Shown piece after piece: positions 1-11,724 of a stretch of 64,000 nucleotides of DNA (position 1 is the first letter of the stretch; each line of letters starts with the position of its first letter). A program made the translations under genes and the position numbers. The DNA is from Ophioderma brevispina (Eukaryota; Echinodermata; Ophiuroidea; Amphilepidida; Ophiodermatidae), in the NCBI GenBank assembly GCA_023653785.1, contig JAMKCH010012782.1, positions 30,421-94,420 on the forward strand, read 5' to 3'. The notes under the pieces are model-generated. The model searched no databases. It was not told where the DNA came from and was given only the letters and a program-made list of their open reading frames with translations.

Positions 1-134
1 TTGTTGGGGGCTAAAATGAGTATTAAGTCAGGGGTTTTATGTGTTAAGAATAGGATTTTTTATGTGATCACATTGAGGTGAATTTCGCCAACACAAAATG
101 TGGCATTGTGGGATTGACTCAAACCCCCTCTGGG
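1..134 (-). mobile_element. MITE, hAT-like (family 1), cut by the window edge
   Basis: Reverse-oriented partial copy of the element also present at 15650-15920 and 45418-45719. The shared interior reads, on the minus strand, CCTATTCTTAACACATAAA followed by CATTTTAGCCC. Its terminal inverted repeat is at 104-134 (minus strand starts CCCAGAGGGGGTTTGAGTC). The other end lies outside the window. Confidence 0.6.
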
Positions 135-1129
135 TATATCTTACCACATACAAGTATTTGTTATGTACGTGGCTAGGTGTCCACTATTGCATGGATTTCA
201 CATTTCATTTCACCGGTCAAACAAGAATACCATTGCCAGCATTGGTCTGTACTCCGCAAATAGTCGAAAGTGCTCAACCACTACAGTAGTGGGGCGTAAT
301 ATAACACTATTATTTCAGGTGACTATCCTTGGAATTAAGAGTGCTCAATCCTATTACAGGAGATCTATACACTTCAACAATTCAGATAATAACTATAATA
401 TTCATAAAAACACTAACACTGTTATAAAAAATATTATAAAAATAAGTAAGTGCCGCAAGATGGGATGGGTTTTAAACGCTTTAATCTTACTCATCCAAAA
501 CGAAGAAATGGTGTTCGCTGCTACAACGGCAGCCAATTAAGCCCATCATACCCATATTTTCTGTGTTGAATCTATGTACGAAAATGTCTATGTAACCGAC
601 TTCTTAAATCAACGCACTGTGTATGGAATAAAATTGATTTAGCGCATAATTTTAAACTCATGCTATTTTCTCTATAGGCCATTTGAACAGAAACAATCAT
701 TACAAATTAAACACAATGGTAGTCCTCCCTGTATAAAAACACTAAAACTCGCCAATTTCCAACTCACCTCTCGACTTGCGTCTGGTGAAAAGCTATCTTC
801 AGTAGATAGCCCTTGGCCTTTTTATGTAGCGTATGCTTCCGTCTCAATCACCTTTATTTTGGACAGACGAGACATTCCAATAAGAGTAAGGAAAGCGTGT
901 TTTGTTTATATGAAACGTGTGGAATTGTCAGTGAGATACAGAATAACCGTTAATTCAAGAGTGTTGTAACAGTAAGACCTCAACGGAATAATATATGAAT
1001 ATGTTGAAATATATTGAGAGACCCTTGAAAGATGAACTCCTGGATACTTGATCTTTCAAGCTTTGCCCATGAAAAACATTTCAACTTATAAATAAGTGAC
1101 AAAAAAAACAATGATACAAAAATTTTGAC
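135..1129. other. Unexplained AT-rich sequence
   Basis: I see no RT motif, TIR pair or clear match to other parts of the window. The ORF at 163-540 (125 codons) has no recognisable domain and is probably chance. Confidence 0.3.
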
Positions 1130-1680
1130 TTGATGACCGAATAGGTTTAAAGCACTATCGGTGATTTGCCAAATCGGAAGAGCGAAAAAATAATCAAAAA
1201 TCAAATAAGGACAAATGAAATTATCATTACTTTCGTACGGTGCTTACGCAATACGTAATTGAATGGACATTCATGGATTCAACACTGCTTGTTTTGTTTA
1301 CTGTTCTGTTCATTTGAAAAAAAAAATAACTTAAGAGAAATCTACAGACTTATCCTTCTGACTTTTAAGCTACTCCTGCAAATTTGCAAAAAAACGGGAC
1401 TCTTTCGGCTGGATCATGATAGTATCTGTTGAGATGTTATCTATGCCGTTGACGAGGCATGGATATTCTCCTTGCGCGCAATATCTATTTAAAATACAAA
1501 CCAATACAAATGCACTCAAATGCAACATTTTATAGCAGTTTAGGACAAAACGCATGTTTCGCACAGAGAAATATCGAAATGAGTCAGAGGATCAGAAGAA
1601 CAAATTCGCCCTTACTTCTTATTATGATGACGTTCCTAATGAGAGATGTAAAAACATCTTTTGGAAGGAAGTTCATACCA
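1130..1680 (+). repeat. Dispersed repeat V, copy 1, left part
   Basis: From about 1250 to 1500 this matches 7770-8030 closely (shared AACTTAAGAGAAATCTA and TTCTCCTTGCGCGCAATATC). About 1140-1450 also matches, more weakly, segment b of the long repeat U at 35860-36240 and 48840-49250. From 1595 to 1680 it matches 8545-8620 (TTATTATGATGA, GAGATGTAAAA). The continuation of the repeat is found after the LINE insertion, at 3222. Confidence 0.75.
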
Positions 1681-3221
1681 ACATAAAACCAGCCATTACA
1701 TACTTAAGTTTGAACGGACGCTTTTCACATAGATACAAAGCGCCTTTATGAGTAATACGACTGAAAGAGGTGAGTTTTGAGCGTTGACTTAAACTTTTCA
1801 ACAGTTTTGGCACTATACGATGGTGAGAAGGAATTGGTTCCATAGCTTTGGTGAAGCAACTGTAAAGGCCTTTGTCACCAGCACTTTTATATGTCCTAGG
1901 AACAATGAGAGTGAGACCCATGGTGGCTTATAGAACGAGTGGTACAGAACAGGAGTGATTCTACTGACCACCAGACATTCACTGAGGTACTGGGGACAAA
2001 TCCCGTTCAGTGCCTTATAAACATATAAAAGAGTCTTGAATTATACGATCAGAATACTAAGCCAAGTGAAGTTCTTCAAAAACAGAGGGGTTGTGTGAGT
2101 AAAATCTAGGAGTAACGGAATTGAGACGAGCAACTTGGTTTGAAGTTTTGGAGTGTGAGGTTCTTCTGAGTACTACCATTGAGCAACAGACTACAGTAGT
2201 CTACGCGAGACAAAATAATGATAATAATAATAATAATAATATCAAGGTTTATTTTAATCTCAAATCGTGGCCTCAGACCAAATTGCTAGAGACTTTACAA
2301 CTTAATATTACCTAGGACAGAAACAATGCAACTTGGTGTGGGCAGCAGCTTAAATAGTGCCATATTGCAACATTCAAAACCTACAGGAAACACAACCGGA
2401 TGGGAATGCAAGACTTTCTGGTTCATTTGCCCATTTCAATGAACCATGGAGAAAAGTGGCTTCGGTTTTAATCAATATCGTTATACAAATTAAATCCAAC
2501 GGAGTTCCGAATTAACTCCAGCCAGTGGTCCCCTGAGATTCGATCCGAGGACCCTTTGCTCCAGAGGTAAGCTTGCTAATCGCTAGACCACGCCCTTCCT
2601 CATGATCTAACAACATTAGCACATGTATCAAAATCAAGGAATCTACGTATTCTAAAAAGGTTTCTAATTTGCCAGTTAACAGATTTAGCAAGGCTGGACA
2701 AAGGTTTTAAGACTGACATTTGGTGTCAAAAATAACGCCCAAATTGCGAACATTATCAGATGGGGAGATAGCAACAGCATCCAGCTGAAGCTGTACATCA
2801 TGAAGAAGTTTCATGTGGTTGACTGATGAAGCTATAACAAATTCTGTTTGTCAGGATTTAATTTCAGTTTATTCTCAATCATCAACTGGTTAACATCAGC
2901 GACGCAACGTGAGAGTTTGAACGGTGCTCACCAAGCAGTGTCTCCTGGAATAGGGGATCGACATCCAGATACACCTTTGATGTCATCAGCATAAATGTGG
3001 TATTTCACACCGTGGTGACGGAGGATACGACCAATAGTGTGTGTATAAAATACAAAACCAAGGGGCCCAATTACAGACCCTTGGGTAGAACCATATGCTA
3101 GGGTATTTGTCATAATACGGCGGATCTATCATGTAAGGAAGATGAAACCATTCACCACGATCCTCTGAGGCCGAACTCATGGTCTATTCGGCTCAACAGT
3201 ATTCGTGTCCACAGTGTCAAA
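1681..3221 (-). mobile_element. CR1/L2-like LINE, 5'-truncated, RT to C-terminus
   Basis: Minus-strand pieces of a non-LTR reverse transcriptase run in order. A FDTVD-like palm start lies near 3210-3180, then TQGSVIGPLGF (canonical PQGS) at about 3090-3055, YADD at 2982-2993, NPDKTEFVIASS and NVRNLGVIFDTK at about 2860-2700, and IRRFLDFDTC at about 2660-2630. After a SINE the protein resumes with SRVDYC and LLNGSTQKNL at about 2210-2150, then YKALNGICPQYL and ASPKLWNQF at about 2030-1810. Several frameshifts and stops make it dead. The endonuclease half is missing, as in usual 5' truncation. Copy 2 of the host repeat (8600-8640) lacks the insert, so the limits are about 1681 and 3221. Confidence 0.88.
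2213..2606 (-). mobile_element. tRNA-derived SINE inside the LINE
   Basis: Read on the minus strand from 2606, the sequence starts with a tRNA-like head. A box A-like GTGGTCTAGCGATTAGC is followed about 30 bases later by a box B-like GGATCGAATCTC. About 330 bases of body follow, and it ends in a (TTA)n tail (plus-strand AAT repeats at 2216-2241). LINE coding sequence flanks it on both sides, which shows that it inserted after the LINE. Confidence 0.7.
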
Positions 3222-3591
3222 CAATGGATACAATGGATATGAAGACCCACCCTGACCTGTTTAGTGCTTAAGATGTGCCTTGCAATAGTCTTTTTATTGA
3301 AAAAGTAACGTGTCAATTTTCTAAGCTGTTACAATGTGTATAGTGGCATTTGTGTGTAAAATTGACCGTCATGTCTTTTGCCTGTCCACTACGCGACAGG
3401 AGAGATTTTAACAATGCGTTCCTGAAAGACTCTTAACTTCTGCAATAAAACTCAATTGATTCCTGCTTAAAATCACACAAAACAACCTGTGCATTCCTAC
3501 GTTGAAATGGCTTATGTTTAAGAAGTGTTACTTCTTTGGACTAATGGATGAATTTGTTCGTGATGTATTATTATTTATGCTGCATTATAAT
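3222..3591 (+). repeat. Dispersed repeat V, copy 1, right part
   Basis: Matches 8622-8985 over about 370 bases (shared TTAACAATGCGTTCCT, CTCTTAACTTCTGCAATAAA, CATTCCTACGTTGAAATGG), with small indels throughout. In copy 2 this part follows directly on the piece matching 1595-1680, confirming the LINE insertion between them here. Confidence 0.8.
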
Positions 3592-3744
3592 CAGGGCCGT
3601 ACGCCGGATTTATTTAGGGAGGGTGCGGAACTTTCGGAAAGTGGTCCTTTTGTAAGGTGGCCCCAACTCGTCACCAATCACATTAAAAGTCAACAAAAGT
3701 GGACCTTTAACACCTTTATGGAATTGGGGGAGCGTACGGGCCTG
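3592..3744. mobile_element. hAT-like MITE (family 2), 153 bp
   Basis: The ends CAGGGCCGTACGCC and GGAGCGTACGGGCCTG are imperfect inverted repeats, and the element is bounded by perfect 8 bp direct repeats ATTATAAT at 3584-3591 and 3745-3752. An 8 bp target duplication with CAG...CTG ends is the hAT hallmark. It carries no transposase. The chance ORF 3502-3903 runs through it and should not be read as a gene. Confidence 0.8.
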
Positions 3745-3752
3745 ATTATAAT

Positions 3753-5325
3753 ATTACATGAAATAGCATTACAAGGATTTGTTGACAGCGCTACTAGTTA
3801 TAAAATAACCTTGAGAGAACTCGACGTTACATGCACTTCAGGACAACGTCTTATTTCTGATTCTGGCTTGACATGTTTGTTGAAGTATTTGAAGACCCAA
3901 TAAACGTTATAAATGGCATGTAAAGAATCATACGTAGGTTGTGTCCATGACCGTACATTTAACACTGCGAACCCTGGGCCAAAATGAGAGCCTCTTCAAT
4001 AGTCTTATCCCGTTACCATAGTAACGATTTGGTCAAACTTGAATCAAAAATAAGATAAAGATGCAATAAGCAGCCCATATGGTTGTGCAACATATTCTAA
4101 ATCCATAAAATTCCCCAGGCCCAGCACAAGTAGCGCCCGTGGATTTTGTTGAACGAGCATAGCAGTATTAAGGCTGAATCAAATCTCAAGGTCATTTGAT
4201 GCAAGAATTGTGCTGGGCAAATACCTCGACTGCCAAGCCCTGTTGAGTTAGTAAGAGCCATTATATTAGGCCTAAATAAACATTGGTTTAATTTTACAAA
4301 TTGCCCACTATTCTTCTCTTTAATTCGTAATTTTTAGTAAAACAAAACAACAATTTTTTGGTACTCTAGTTCGGTAAATATGAGCAAGTAATCGTACTCA
4401 TTAACAATAACAATAACAAACTTGATTTTTTTTTTTTGAATTACTTAGTTACGACTTGCACCCCAATCCCCAAATTTGCTGCAAATGTGGCCAAAACTGG
4501 GCCATAGCGGTTCACAGTAAATACGGAACTTACACATCTTAATTCTTCCTTGAAGACACACATACACATGTAGTTTAATGATACTGTTCTTTATCTCAAA
4601 ACAATACCTTAGATAAATAAGTTAGACAATGTTAACATAAGCGAACTGTCTTACAGTAGAGTTAATAATTGTGACGTTCTGAAAGGAGAGATATTTAAAA
4701 GAGTGTGCTGTAGTGAATTAATCTCTGTTATTCCCATCACCACATTTTTCAAGCATAATTTGAACCTAGGAAAAGCCACATTTGCATAATATATTAAAAA
4801 CATATCAAAATGAATAGGAATACTTTTCGTTCCAGAATATGTACTCTTCACACTATATTGTACCTTGATTCTTCCGTACATAAATTTGGTATTCTTTCTT
4901 GAGGCAGTGATAATAAAGTTGATCTTGTTAAGATTTTCAAACTGCAGAAAAAGGCATAAAGAAATATCGAAGTCTTTCAGTTCATTGTTTAAACGTTTGA
5001 ATGTTCTAAAAAATATACGATATTTTACTAAAATTGCACACAATTATTACATCATGTACAAAATTACTATTACTCCCAGAGGTAGGATTTAATTCTATTT
5101 CATTAAAACAATCGGCGCGTTATTTTTATACGCGCCCATTAAAATTCCAGAATCAGAAAAAAATATTGTTTTTCTTAATACAAGGATTTCAAGTCGACCA
5201 CCTGCAGGTTATGTTAGACACCACCACCCTTTAATACAAATATCAATACATGGATTTTTATTATTTTTTGTGATGTTCTGGATTAGAAAACCGGCGCTTA
5301 TCCCTTTAGGACTCTAAGTATCCGC
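3753..5325. other. Unexplained AT-rich sequence
   Basis: No RT motif, TIR pair or match elsewhere in the window was found. A small hairpin-capable GGCGCGT/ACGCGCC pair lies at about 5113-5136. The 130-codon minus-strand ORF at 4651-5043 has no domain signature. Confidence 0.3.
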
Positions 5326-5780
5326 TAAGCCCCACAATCTACAATCACAATTCCACGATATTGCACGATTCCGCGATTTGTATGTATGTCTACCATTTTG
5401 TTGGAGGGTATATCATTTTCGGTGTATTATCACGTTAGAGTCAATATCTTTTGCCTAAAAACTTCTGATTCCTATTTAATTAGAAAAAAATACATTTTTT
5501 GCATTAGTATAAGAATTATTTCATTTAATGCCTTGGTGCATTGCGCTGTTCTTGTACTGTTTTTCTTTGATCGCTTCTTTAAAATATTCTAGCCTTAGAC
5601 AACCAAAGGACAAACACAACTTCTGCAATATACTGATGTTATTGAAGAAGGGCAAAATTGCGATGATGAATGGAGATTTTACGAGGTTACGAAAAATAAC
5701 AAAATAATAAATGTGGTTTTATGTAGCGTTGTGTCCTTCGAACATTTGATCAAAACGCTATACAGTTTTTCCGTTGACAA
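5326..5780 (+). repeat. Dispersed repeat W, copy 1 (uninterrupted)
   Basis: The left half matches 12228-12370 (ATCTACAATCACAATT, GTCAATATC). The right half matches 14575-14865 (GTGCATTGCGCTGTTCT, AACATTTGATCAAAA). In this copy the halves are contiguous, whereas the second copy is split by about 2.2 kb that includes a LINE. Confidence 0.72.
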
Positions 5781-6720
5781 AGCGCTACACTGCATTGCAC
5801 AGAATAGTAATGCAATGTACACTATACGTCACAAAAATTAAGTTTGAGAAGGATATGCTAAGTTCAAGAGCTTTCAAGTTCCAAAGCAGATGTGTGCCAA
5901 ATGAATCCTTTAATATGATAATAATACCATAATCAAAATCCGAAACAGGTTCATATTTTGATCTCCATTTCAAAGCGCATCTCGTATAACCCCATAATTG
6001 AACTTATAATAGTAAGCACTAATTCTCGCTGTAACGAAAACAAACATTTACACAGAGGACGTATCGTTCTGTCTGATTTTGGTGAAACGATGTGTATTAC
6101 GTGACATTTCACCAGTTCTGAGACATAAATCAATGAACCTAAAATAGACTACGAGTATGAAACGCAGATCTGCATTTTGAATTCTTCCAAATCGATAGAA
6201 AAAAAACTCAAGTTCTTTTCCTTTATGGTTTTCTACTTGGAGCCTTGGAGCGCTGTTGTGTTGGCGGAATGCAGAAGAAATCAAAATATATGTGGGATCT
6301 GTAAGAAACGACGAAAGAACTGTAGGCCGAGACAGTATCGTATAAAGAAATGCAATAAGCATAGGAATCGTGTTCTTCCTTGAAAAGTGTTTTATATGCA
6401 ATAATCCTTTGTTCACGAAAGCTAAGAAATTCAACACAAGACGTACTAATTCCCAACGGTCCAAGTCGGATGAAACATGGATTCATGTGTCAGTCTTTTT
6501 TAAAACTCGTAAAACTCGCTGTAAATAGGTGTCTTGATGACTAATTGGCGAGTTCTGTTAGAAAACTGAGATAAGCAGCATGTGGCGAGTTATAATTACT
6601 AACGAATATCTCGCAAATGATGAAGTGATGTTAGTAGATTTTATGTTAGTAGATTTTATGTTATGTATATTTTTCCATCCAAAATTTTATAGCACAAGCG
6701 TGAACTCATTTATATATATA
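5781..6720. other. Unexplained AT-rich sequence
   Basis: No repeat or coding evidence. The overlapping ORFs at 6048-6486 on the minus strand and 6177-6383 on the plus strand lack domain features. A short direct duplication (TTAGTAGATTTTATG twice) occurs at 6630-6661 and a TA microsatellite at about 6712-6724. Confidence 0.3.
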
Positions 6721-6728
6721 TATACAAC

Positions 6729-6981
6729 CAGGCCCATACGCGGGGGGTGCGGACGCACGCCCTCCCAAATTTCCACAAAAGGGGCAAAAGTCCACTTTTG
6801 CTGATTTTTTGTGATAAAAGATCTAAACCTAGAGAAAAATTGATAGGAAGTCCACTTTTTGGCGATGAAGATTTCAAAAAGTCCAAAAGGACCATTGTAG
6901 GGGGTTAGGGTCCACTTTTACAAAAAAAACTCAATTTTTTTTGAAGTCCTGCACCCCTAAATAAATTCTCGTACAGCCCTG
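6729..6981. mobile_element. hAT-like MITE (family 2), 253 bp
   Basis: Starts CAGGCCCATACGCGG and ends TCGTACAGCCCTG, related to the termini of the 153 bp element at 3592-3744. The flanks TATACAAC (6721-6728) and TATAAAAC (6982-6989) look like an 8 bp target duplication with one change. The interior has repeated AAAAGTCCACTTTT motifs, also seen near 10100-10390. It has no coding capacity. Confidence 0.65.
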
Positions 6982-7124
6982 TATAAAACACGGAAGATAC
7001 TTTCAAGATATCTTACATACTCAGTGGAAATGACAGCAGTTTCTTCTCATCGATTGTCTGTTTTTTGTATTCATTTTGTCTAGCGGCAGTTTTAAAAATA
7101 AACAAAGTTTATGTATTAACGAAA

Positions 7125-8030
7125 TATGCCAGCGGGCAGATCCCATAGCGTTTACAAAGGTAGCGCACCCCTGGGAAATATATAAATTTTCCTAAATAAA
7201 TTCTCTAAAATTATAAAAATCAGTTCTACCTGTGTTCTCACGTCTAAGTTTGTGCACATTTTCTTGAAAATGAATCAAATGTCATCTCTTTTTCCATGAA
7301 TATCAGTGACCCCCCCAACGGATGTACACAACGATTCATTGACTCCAGCAAAATGGCACGATTGATAAGTAAACCCGCCGGTATGCGTAGGACTTCAGAT
7401 TCTTTTTTTTTATCTAGAACTGCAGACCCATTGTTATGTCATGTCTATATGAGTTGAAAAGCTTTGAAGTGTTATCACCGCTCGATTTAGATTGAGCTAT
7501 TCGTTCACGAATAAAATAAAAACTGAGCGTCTACTGTGAGTTCAATAACTTCGACAGTATATTTCATCATTTATTCAAAAAGGAACGAAGATGAACAAAA
7601 GTCATGAAAGAAATGTTGCTTGGCAAGCTGTAACCTAACATCTTGGTGCAGAACCAAGACCCATAACTTAACGTAGGACTCCTTTCTATTTCCATTTTAC
7701 CAAAAAGTTTTGTTCGGCACCGGCTGTACTACATTTCATATAGGTCGATGAATACCAATGATTTTCGATAATTGAATGGAAATTCATATATTTGAACACT
7801 GCTTGTTTTCTTACTTTTCTGTCATTTTGAAAAAAATAACTTAAGAGAAATCTAAATACTTATCCTTCAACTTTTAAGCTACTCCTGAAAATTTCAAAAA
7901 AAAACGTTGACTCTTTCGGCTGGATCACTGATAGTGTCGTTGAGTGTTAATATGCCCGTTGACGAGCATAGATATTCTCCTTGCGCGCAATATCTATTTA
8001 AAATACAAAACCAATATAAAATTTGCATAG
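7125..8030 (+). repeat. Dispersed repeat V, copy 2, left part
   Basis: Positions 7125-7720 match 54600-55190 (shared GCCAGCGGGCAGATC, TTCTCACGTCTA, ATTTATTCAAAAAGGAA), and the second half of that matches 18930-19260. Positions 7770-8030 match 1250-1500. The three relations put the pieces in one longer repeat. I see no coding capacity. Confidence 0.75.
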
Positions 8031-8041
8031 GGTTGGTTCCC

Positions 8042-8117
8042 TTTAATAGGAGGGGTATGATGTCCCCATTCCCATAGAATCCTACAGGGAATTTTGTACC
8101 CCTCCCATTAAACAACA
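8042..8117. repeat. Small inverted repeat, about 75 bp
   Basis: TTTAATAGGAGGGGTA at the left is the reverse complement, with one mismatch, of TACCCCTCCCATTAAA at the right. It could be a tiny MITE. Nothing else supports that. Confidence 0.4.
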
Positions 8118-8248
8118 AGAAGATGAGACAAGTGTTAAAAAGCATTCCATTTTATGGAATCGGTATCATTAAACATTTAAAAAAAATATTTTTACAAAGA
8201 AATCTAGGTATTGCAAAGGGTGACCTTTCTTGAATAAACAAATGACCT

Positions 8249-8533
8249 TTAGCCTATTTTCCCAAATATCGTGGAAAGGAAGTAACACATGCATGTGACC
8301 CCGCAAAATGGACTCTTTACTCCTTGTTACCTAAGCAATAATTTGAGCTATACATTAGATTTAGAGCAGTCCAAACATTTGACCCCATAGTAACTTTACA
8401 CCTCTCCTGGGGCCATACGCAGCAGTGGGTCTCCAGCAGACAATTCATATTTGCAAAAGTTATATTTTTTCTCCGAATTTTCCGGTGTTCAGATATTGTA
8501 TCTCGTTCGTTTGATGAAAACCTTCTGGGCTGC
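8249..8533 (-). repeat. Element X, left inverted copy
   Basis: The reverse complement matches 8996-9290 along its whole length (shared GCAGCCCAGAAGGTTTT, GGGGTCAAATGTTTG, CTCTAAATCTAATG). The pair encloses 460 bp that belongs to repeat V. Confidence 0.8.
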
Positions 8534-8539
8534 TTACTC

Positions 8540-8990
8540 TAAACAAATTAATCCTTCTTTATTATGATGATGTCCTAATGAGAGATGTAAAACATCTTTT
8601 GGAAAAAAGTTTCATCCCAACAATGGATATGAAGACCCGACCTGACCTGTTATGCTTAGGATGTGCCTTATAATAGTCTTTATTGAAAAAGAAATTGCTC
8701 AATTGCCTAAGCTGAAGGTACTGTACAATGTTGTCTAGTGGCATTTGTGTGTAATAATGACGCCCTCTCGTTGCCTTTCCAATACGTGACAGAAGAGAGA
8801 ATTGCCAAGATTTAACAATGCGTTCCTCCAAGACTCTTAACTTCTGCAATAAAACTCAATTGATTCCTACTTAAAGCAAAAAAACCACCTGTACATTCCT
8901 ACGTTGAAATGGATAAATGGTTAGGAAAGGGTTACTTGGACGTAATGGGATGAATTTGTTCCGTGATGTAATAATTATGTTGCATTAAGG
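8540..8990 (+). repeat. Dispersed repeat V, copy 2, right part
   Basis: Matches 1595-1680 and then, without a break, 3222-3590. It therefore preserves the state before the LINE insertion in copy 1. Confidence 0.8.
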
Positions 8991-8995
8991 AACCG

Positions 8996-9290
8996 GCAGC
9001 CCAGAAGGTTTTGATCAACGAAAGACGATACCAATATATGGAATGTGGGAAAAATTCAGAGAAAATATTTAAACATTGCAATATGAATGTCTGGCCGCAG
9101 ACCCGCTGTGCGGGTGGCCCAGGAGGAGGGGTAAAGTAACTATGGGGGTCAAATGTTTGAACGGCTCTAAATCTAATGAAATAAGCTCAAATTTTCCTCA
9201 GGTAACAGGAAGAAAAAGTCAATGGGTCACATTTCGTGTGGTGCCTCCTTTTCAAGATATTTGAGAAAAAGGCTAATAGTGGAGGGGGCC
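8996..9290 (+). repeat. Element X, right inverted copy
   Basis: Inverted partner of 8249-8533. It ends where the left arm of element Y begins. Confidence 0.8.
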
Positions 9291-9460
9291 TAGGTTCTCC
9301 AGAGAGTGCTTTTATGAACTCATGTTAATGTTGGCAACCACGATAAATGTAATCTGCTTGGGTTGACTATTCAGAAAAAAAAAACGATGTGTTGCCATTT
9401 TTTCCAGTGACCTTTAGTGACCTTGACACGAGACCAAAGGTCAAAGCAGTAGTACATCGT

Positions 9461-9482
9461 CCCCCCCCCCCCCCCCCCCCCC
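9461..9482 (+). repeat. Homopolymer run of 22 C
   Basis: An uninterrupted C tract in the left arm of element Y. The equivalent site in the right arm has no such tract, so it arose after the arms separated or is an assembly artefact. Confidence 0.85.
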
Positions 9483-9775
9483 AAAGATATCGCCTTGGTA
9501 CCAAAATGTGGCAAAATTTCATAAGGAATGTTGTATATGATATTTATTTTTTACTTGCGCTTTTGTTTTCTTGTATATGCAATAAGCTAATTAGGGGACA
9601 TGCATAAATTTTGCCGTTATTCATACTCCAGTCCTGTCCAAAGCAGAGTTAGGCCTCAAGTTCCTGCACAATGTAGTTATCTGTAAACAATCTACTTGAA
9701 TGTAGAATAAACCTACACAACCCCCTTATACCTTGCTTTTAATGTCCATGGCTAAGTAAACCAAGTTGGTTTATG

Positions 9776-11724
9776 AAAATGTGCAAGAGAAAGGAAAATG
9801 GTTGATGTAGTCTATAAATACCAAATCCATGGATTGAATTGTTGTTTTAACCGTAAAACAACCACGATTCGCCCTACAGAGACAAAGGGTAGTTATCGTT
9901 TTCTTTTCAGTCTCAGTCATTATGTGATGTTTTAATTATTCTTCCATCCCAGAACTGGGGGGGGCGTTGGTCATTGATAAGGGGAATATCATGCACGCAC
10001 AAAAGAAACACCCGGAAAAGGGGTATTTTTTCAAAGATTGTGCACGTCGATACATATACGTACGTGAAAGGGTAGCAAAAAACACTGGAAATCTGGAAAA
10101 AAAGTGGACTTTTCACATTTGAACTTACATTAGGGTACGGTTTTTGGAAATTTCGAGTTTAGTTTGTAATCGTATTTGACTCATCTGTTGTAAACGAGCT
10201 ATTCCATATACAGAAACAAATTTCACTTGCTTTAGGGGGCAAATATTGCCAATACTTTTATTAAGGGTAGGATTTACACTTACCATACTGTTTAGGTGTG
10301 CTTTTAGACCTATCAATTACTTGTACTTGTTTACGCAGTACGTTTTGAAACTCCTTGTTTTAGGGGGCGCGGGACTTTGAAAATGTGGACTTTTTGGTTA
10401 TTATTATTTATTGAATTAAAAAGCAGAAAGCAGACTAAACCACTAAAATGTCCTTTTTGAGCATATCATCAATAAAATGTGGACTTCTTTCAAATTTCTA
10501 CCACTTTGCGACCATTGTTTATGGACCAAAATGCAACAAAACGTCAATCTTTTGCACCTTATGTGGGATTTGTGTGTGTGTTTGTGTTGGGGTTGTGTGA
10601 CGGCGGACCGGCTGCTGGATCTCTAAGATAATCAGCCAGTGCCCACATTCATTAACAAAACTAAAAGTTAGTGTATGATTTGAATTAGGTTTCTGTAACA
10701 AGTAAGATCATCACTTTTGGACTATTGGCATACTGCCCAGAGTTTTAAAATTGGTTCCCCGTCTGGGTCTTTTGGCATCAAAAGACTTTAAAAGTCTTAA
10801 AATGGACAATCTTCCAGCTAACATTCAAACAGTGCACAATTCTAGACACAAATATGAAAGTTCAGCAATATAGATGTGCCATTATATCAGAGAGCGTAAG
10901 CAATACAACGTCATACATGTATGAATGAAACCCACCATCTTAACAGTTTTATCCAAGAGGGTCTGTGAAGGATTTCCCAGGATAAATGTAATGATAGTAT
11001 GTGGTGATGAACCTTATAACCACATGATAATCGTGGAATAGATCCAGTAGATTCCTCTGCAAGTGGATGTTTGTCCTACAGTATGGCATGCCAAAGTGGT
11101 TATATATCTTGAATGGTTTATTGCATACACTCTATAACTAAGCACCAGGAAATAATGTGGAAAACAGTGGGGGACTTGCTACCGACATCAGTCTATCTTA
11201 TTTTTTAGGCCTTCTGGCTATATCAATGACCTTTTTCCATGCCAGATTTCGTTCGGGCAATGTTCGTTTTTTCAATGTTTCTCAAATTGCTTGAGATTAG
11301 TCAAATTTCTCAATTAGAAGCAAATTTCTAAAATTTTTAAAAATGAGGGCGAAAATTTCCTCAATCTGAATAGTCAAAATTGATCAAATTTGCTTAAATG
11401 TAAGCCATTTTTAGGAAAAAGCGGGAAAAAAATTTGTAGCTTAAATTTGGCCCAAAAATTGCATTTCTGCTATGGCTACAATTCCGTTTTTGGCCAACAA
11501 ATGATCTATATATGGGTCCTAATTCCAGACTCCGGAGGCACCGCCCTACCCAAAACCAAAACTTGAGACACCCCCACGGGGTATAGGGTGACTATATACG
11601 GCTCTATGCGTAGACAAGAAGTTCAGGGTCATCTGGATGGAAAGATAATTAAATCATTCATACATGGGACTGAGCCTAAGATAACTAGTATAACATTATC
11701 CTAATAACGACGATTCCTTCCATT
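9776..11724. other. Interior of fold-back element Y
   Basis: No coding frame or RT motif. Positions 10070-10460 repeatedly show AAAAGTGGACTTTT-like words related to the interiors of the small hAT-like MITEs, so fragments of such elements may be present. Confidence 0.3.

Noticed and set aside
3502..3903. 133-codon plus-strand ORF
   Set aside because: It starts in repeat V and runs through the 153 bp hAT-like MITE, and the other V copy does not keep the frame.
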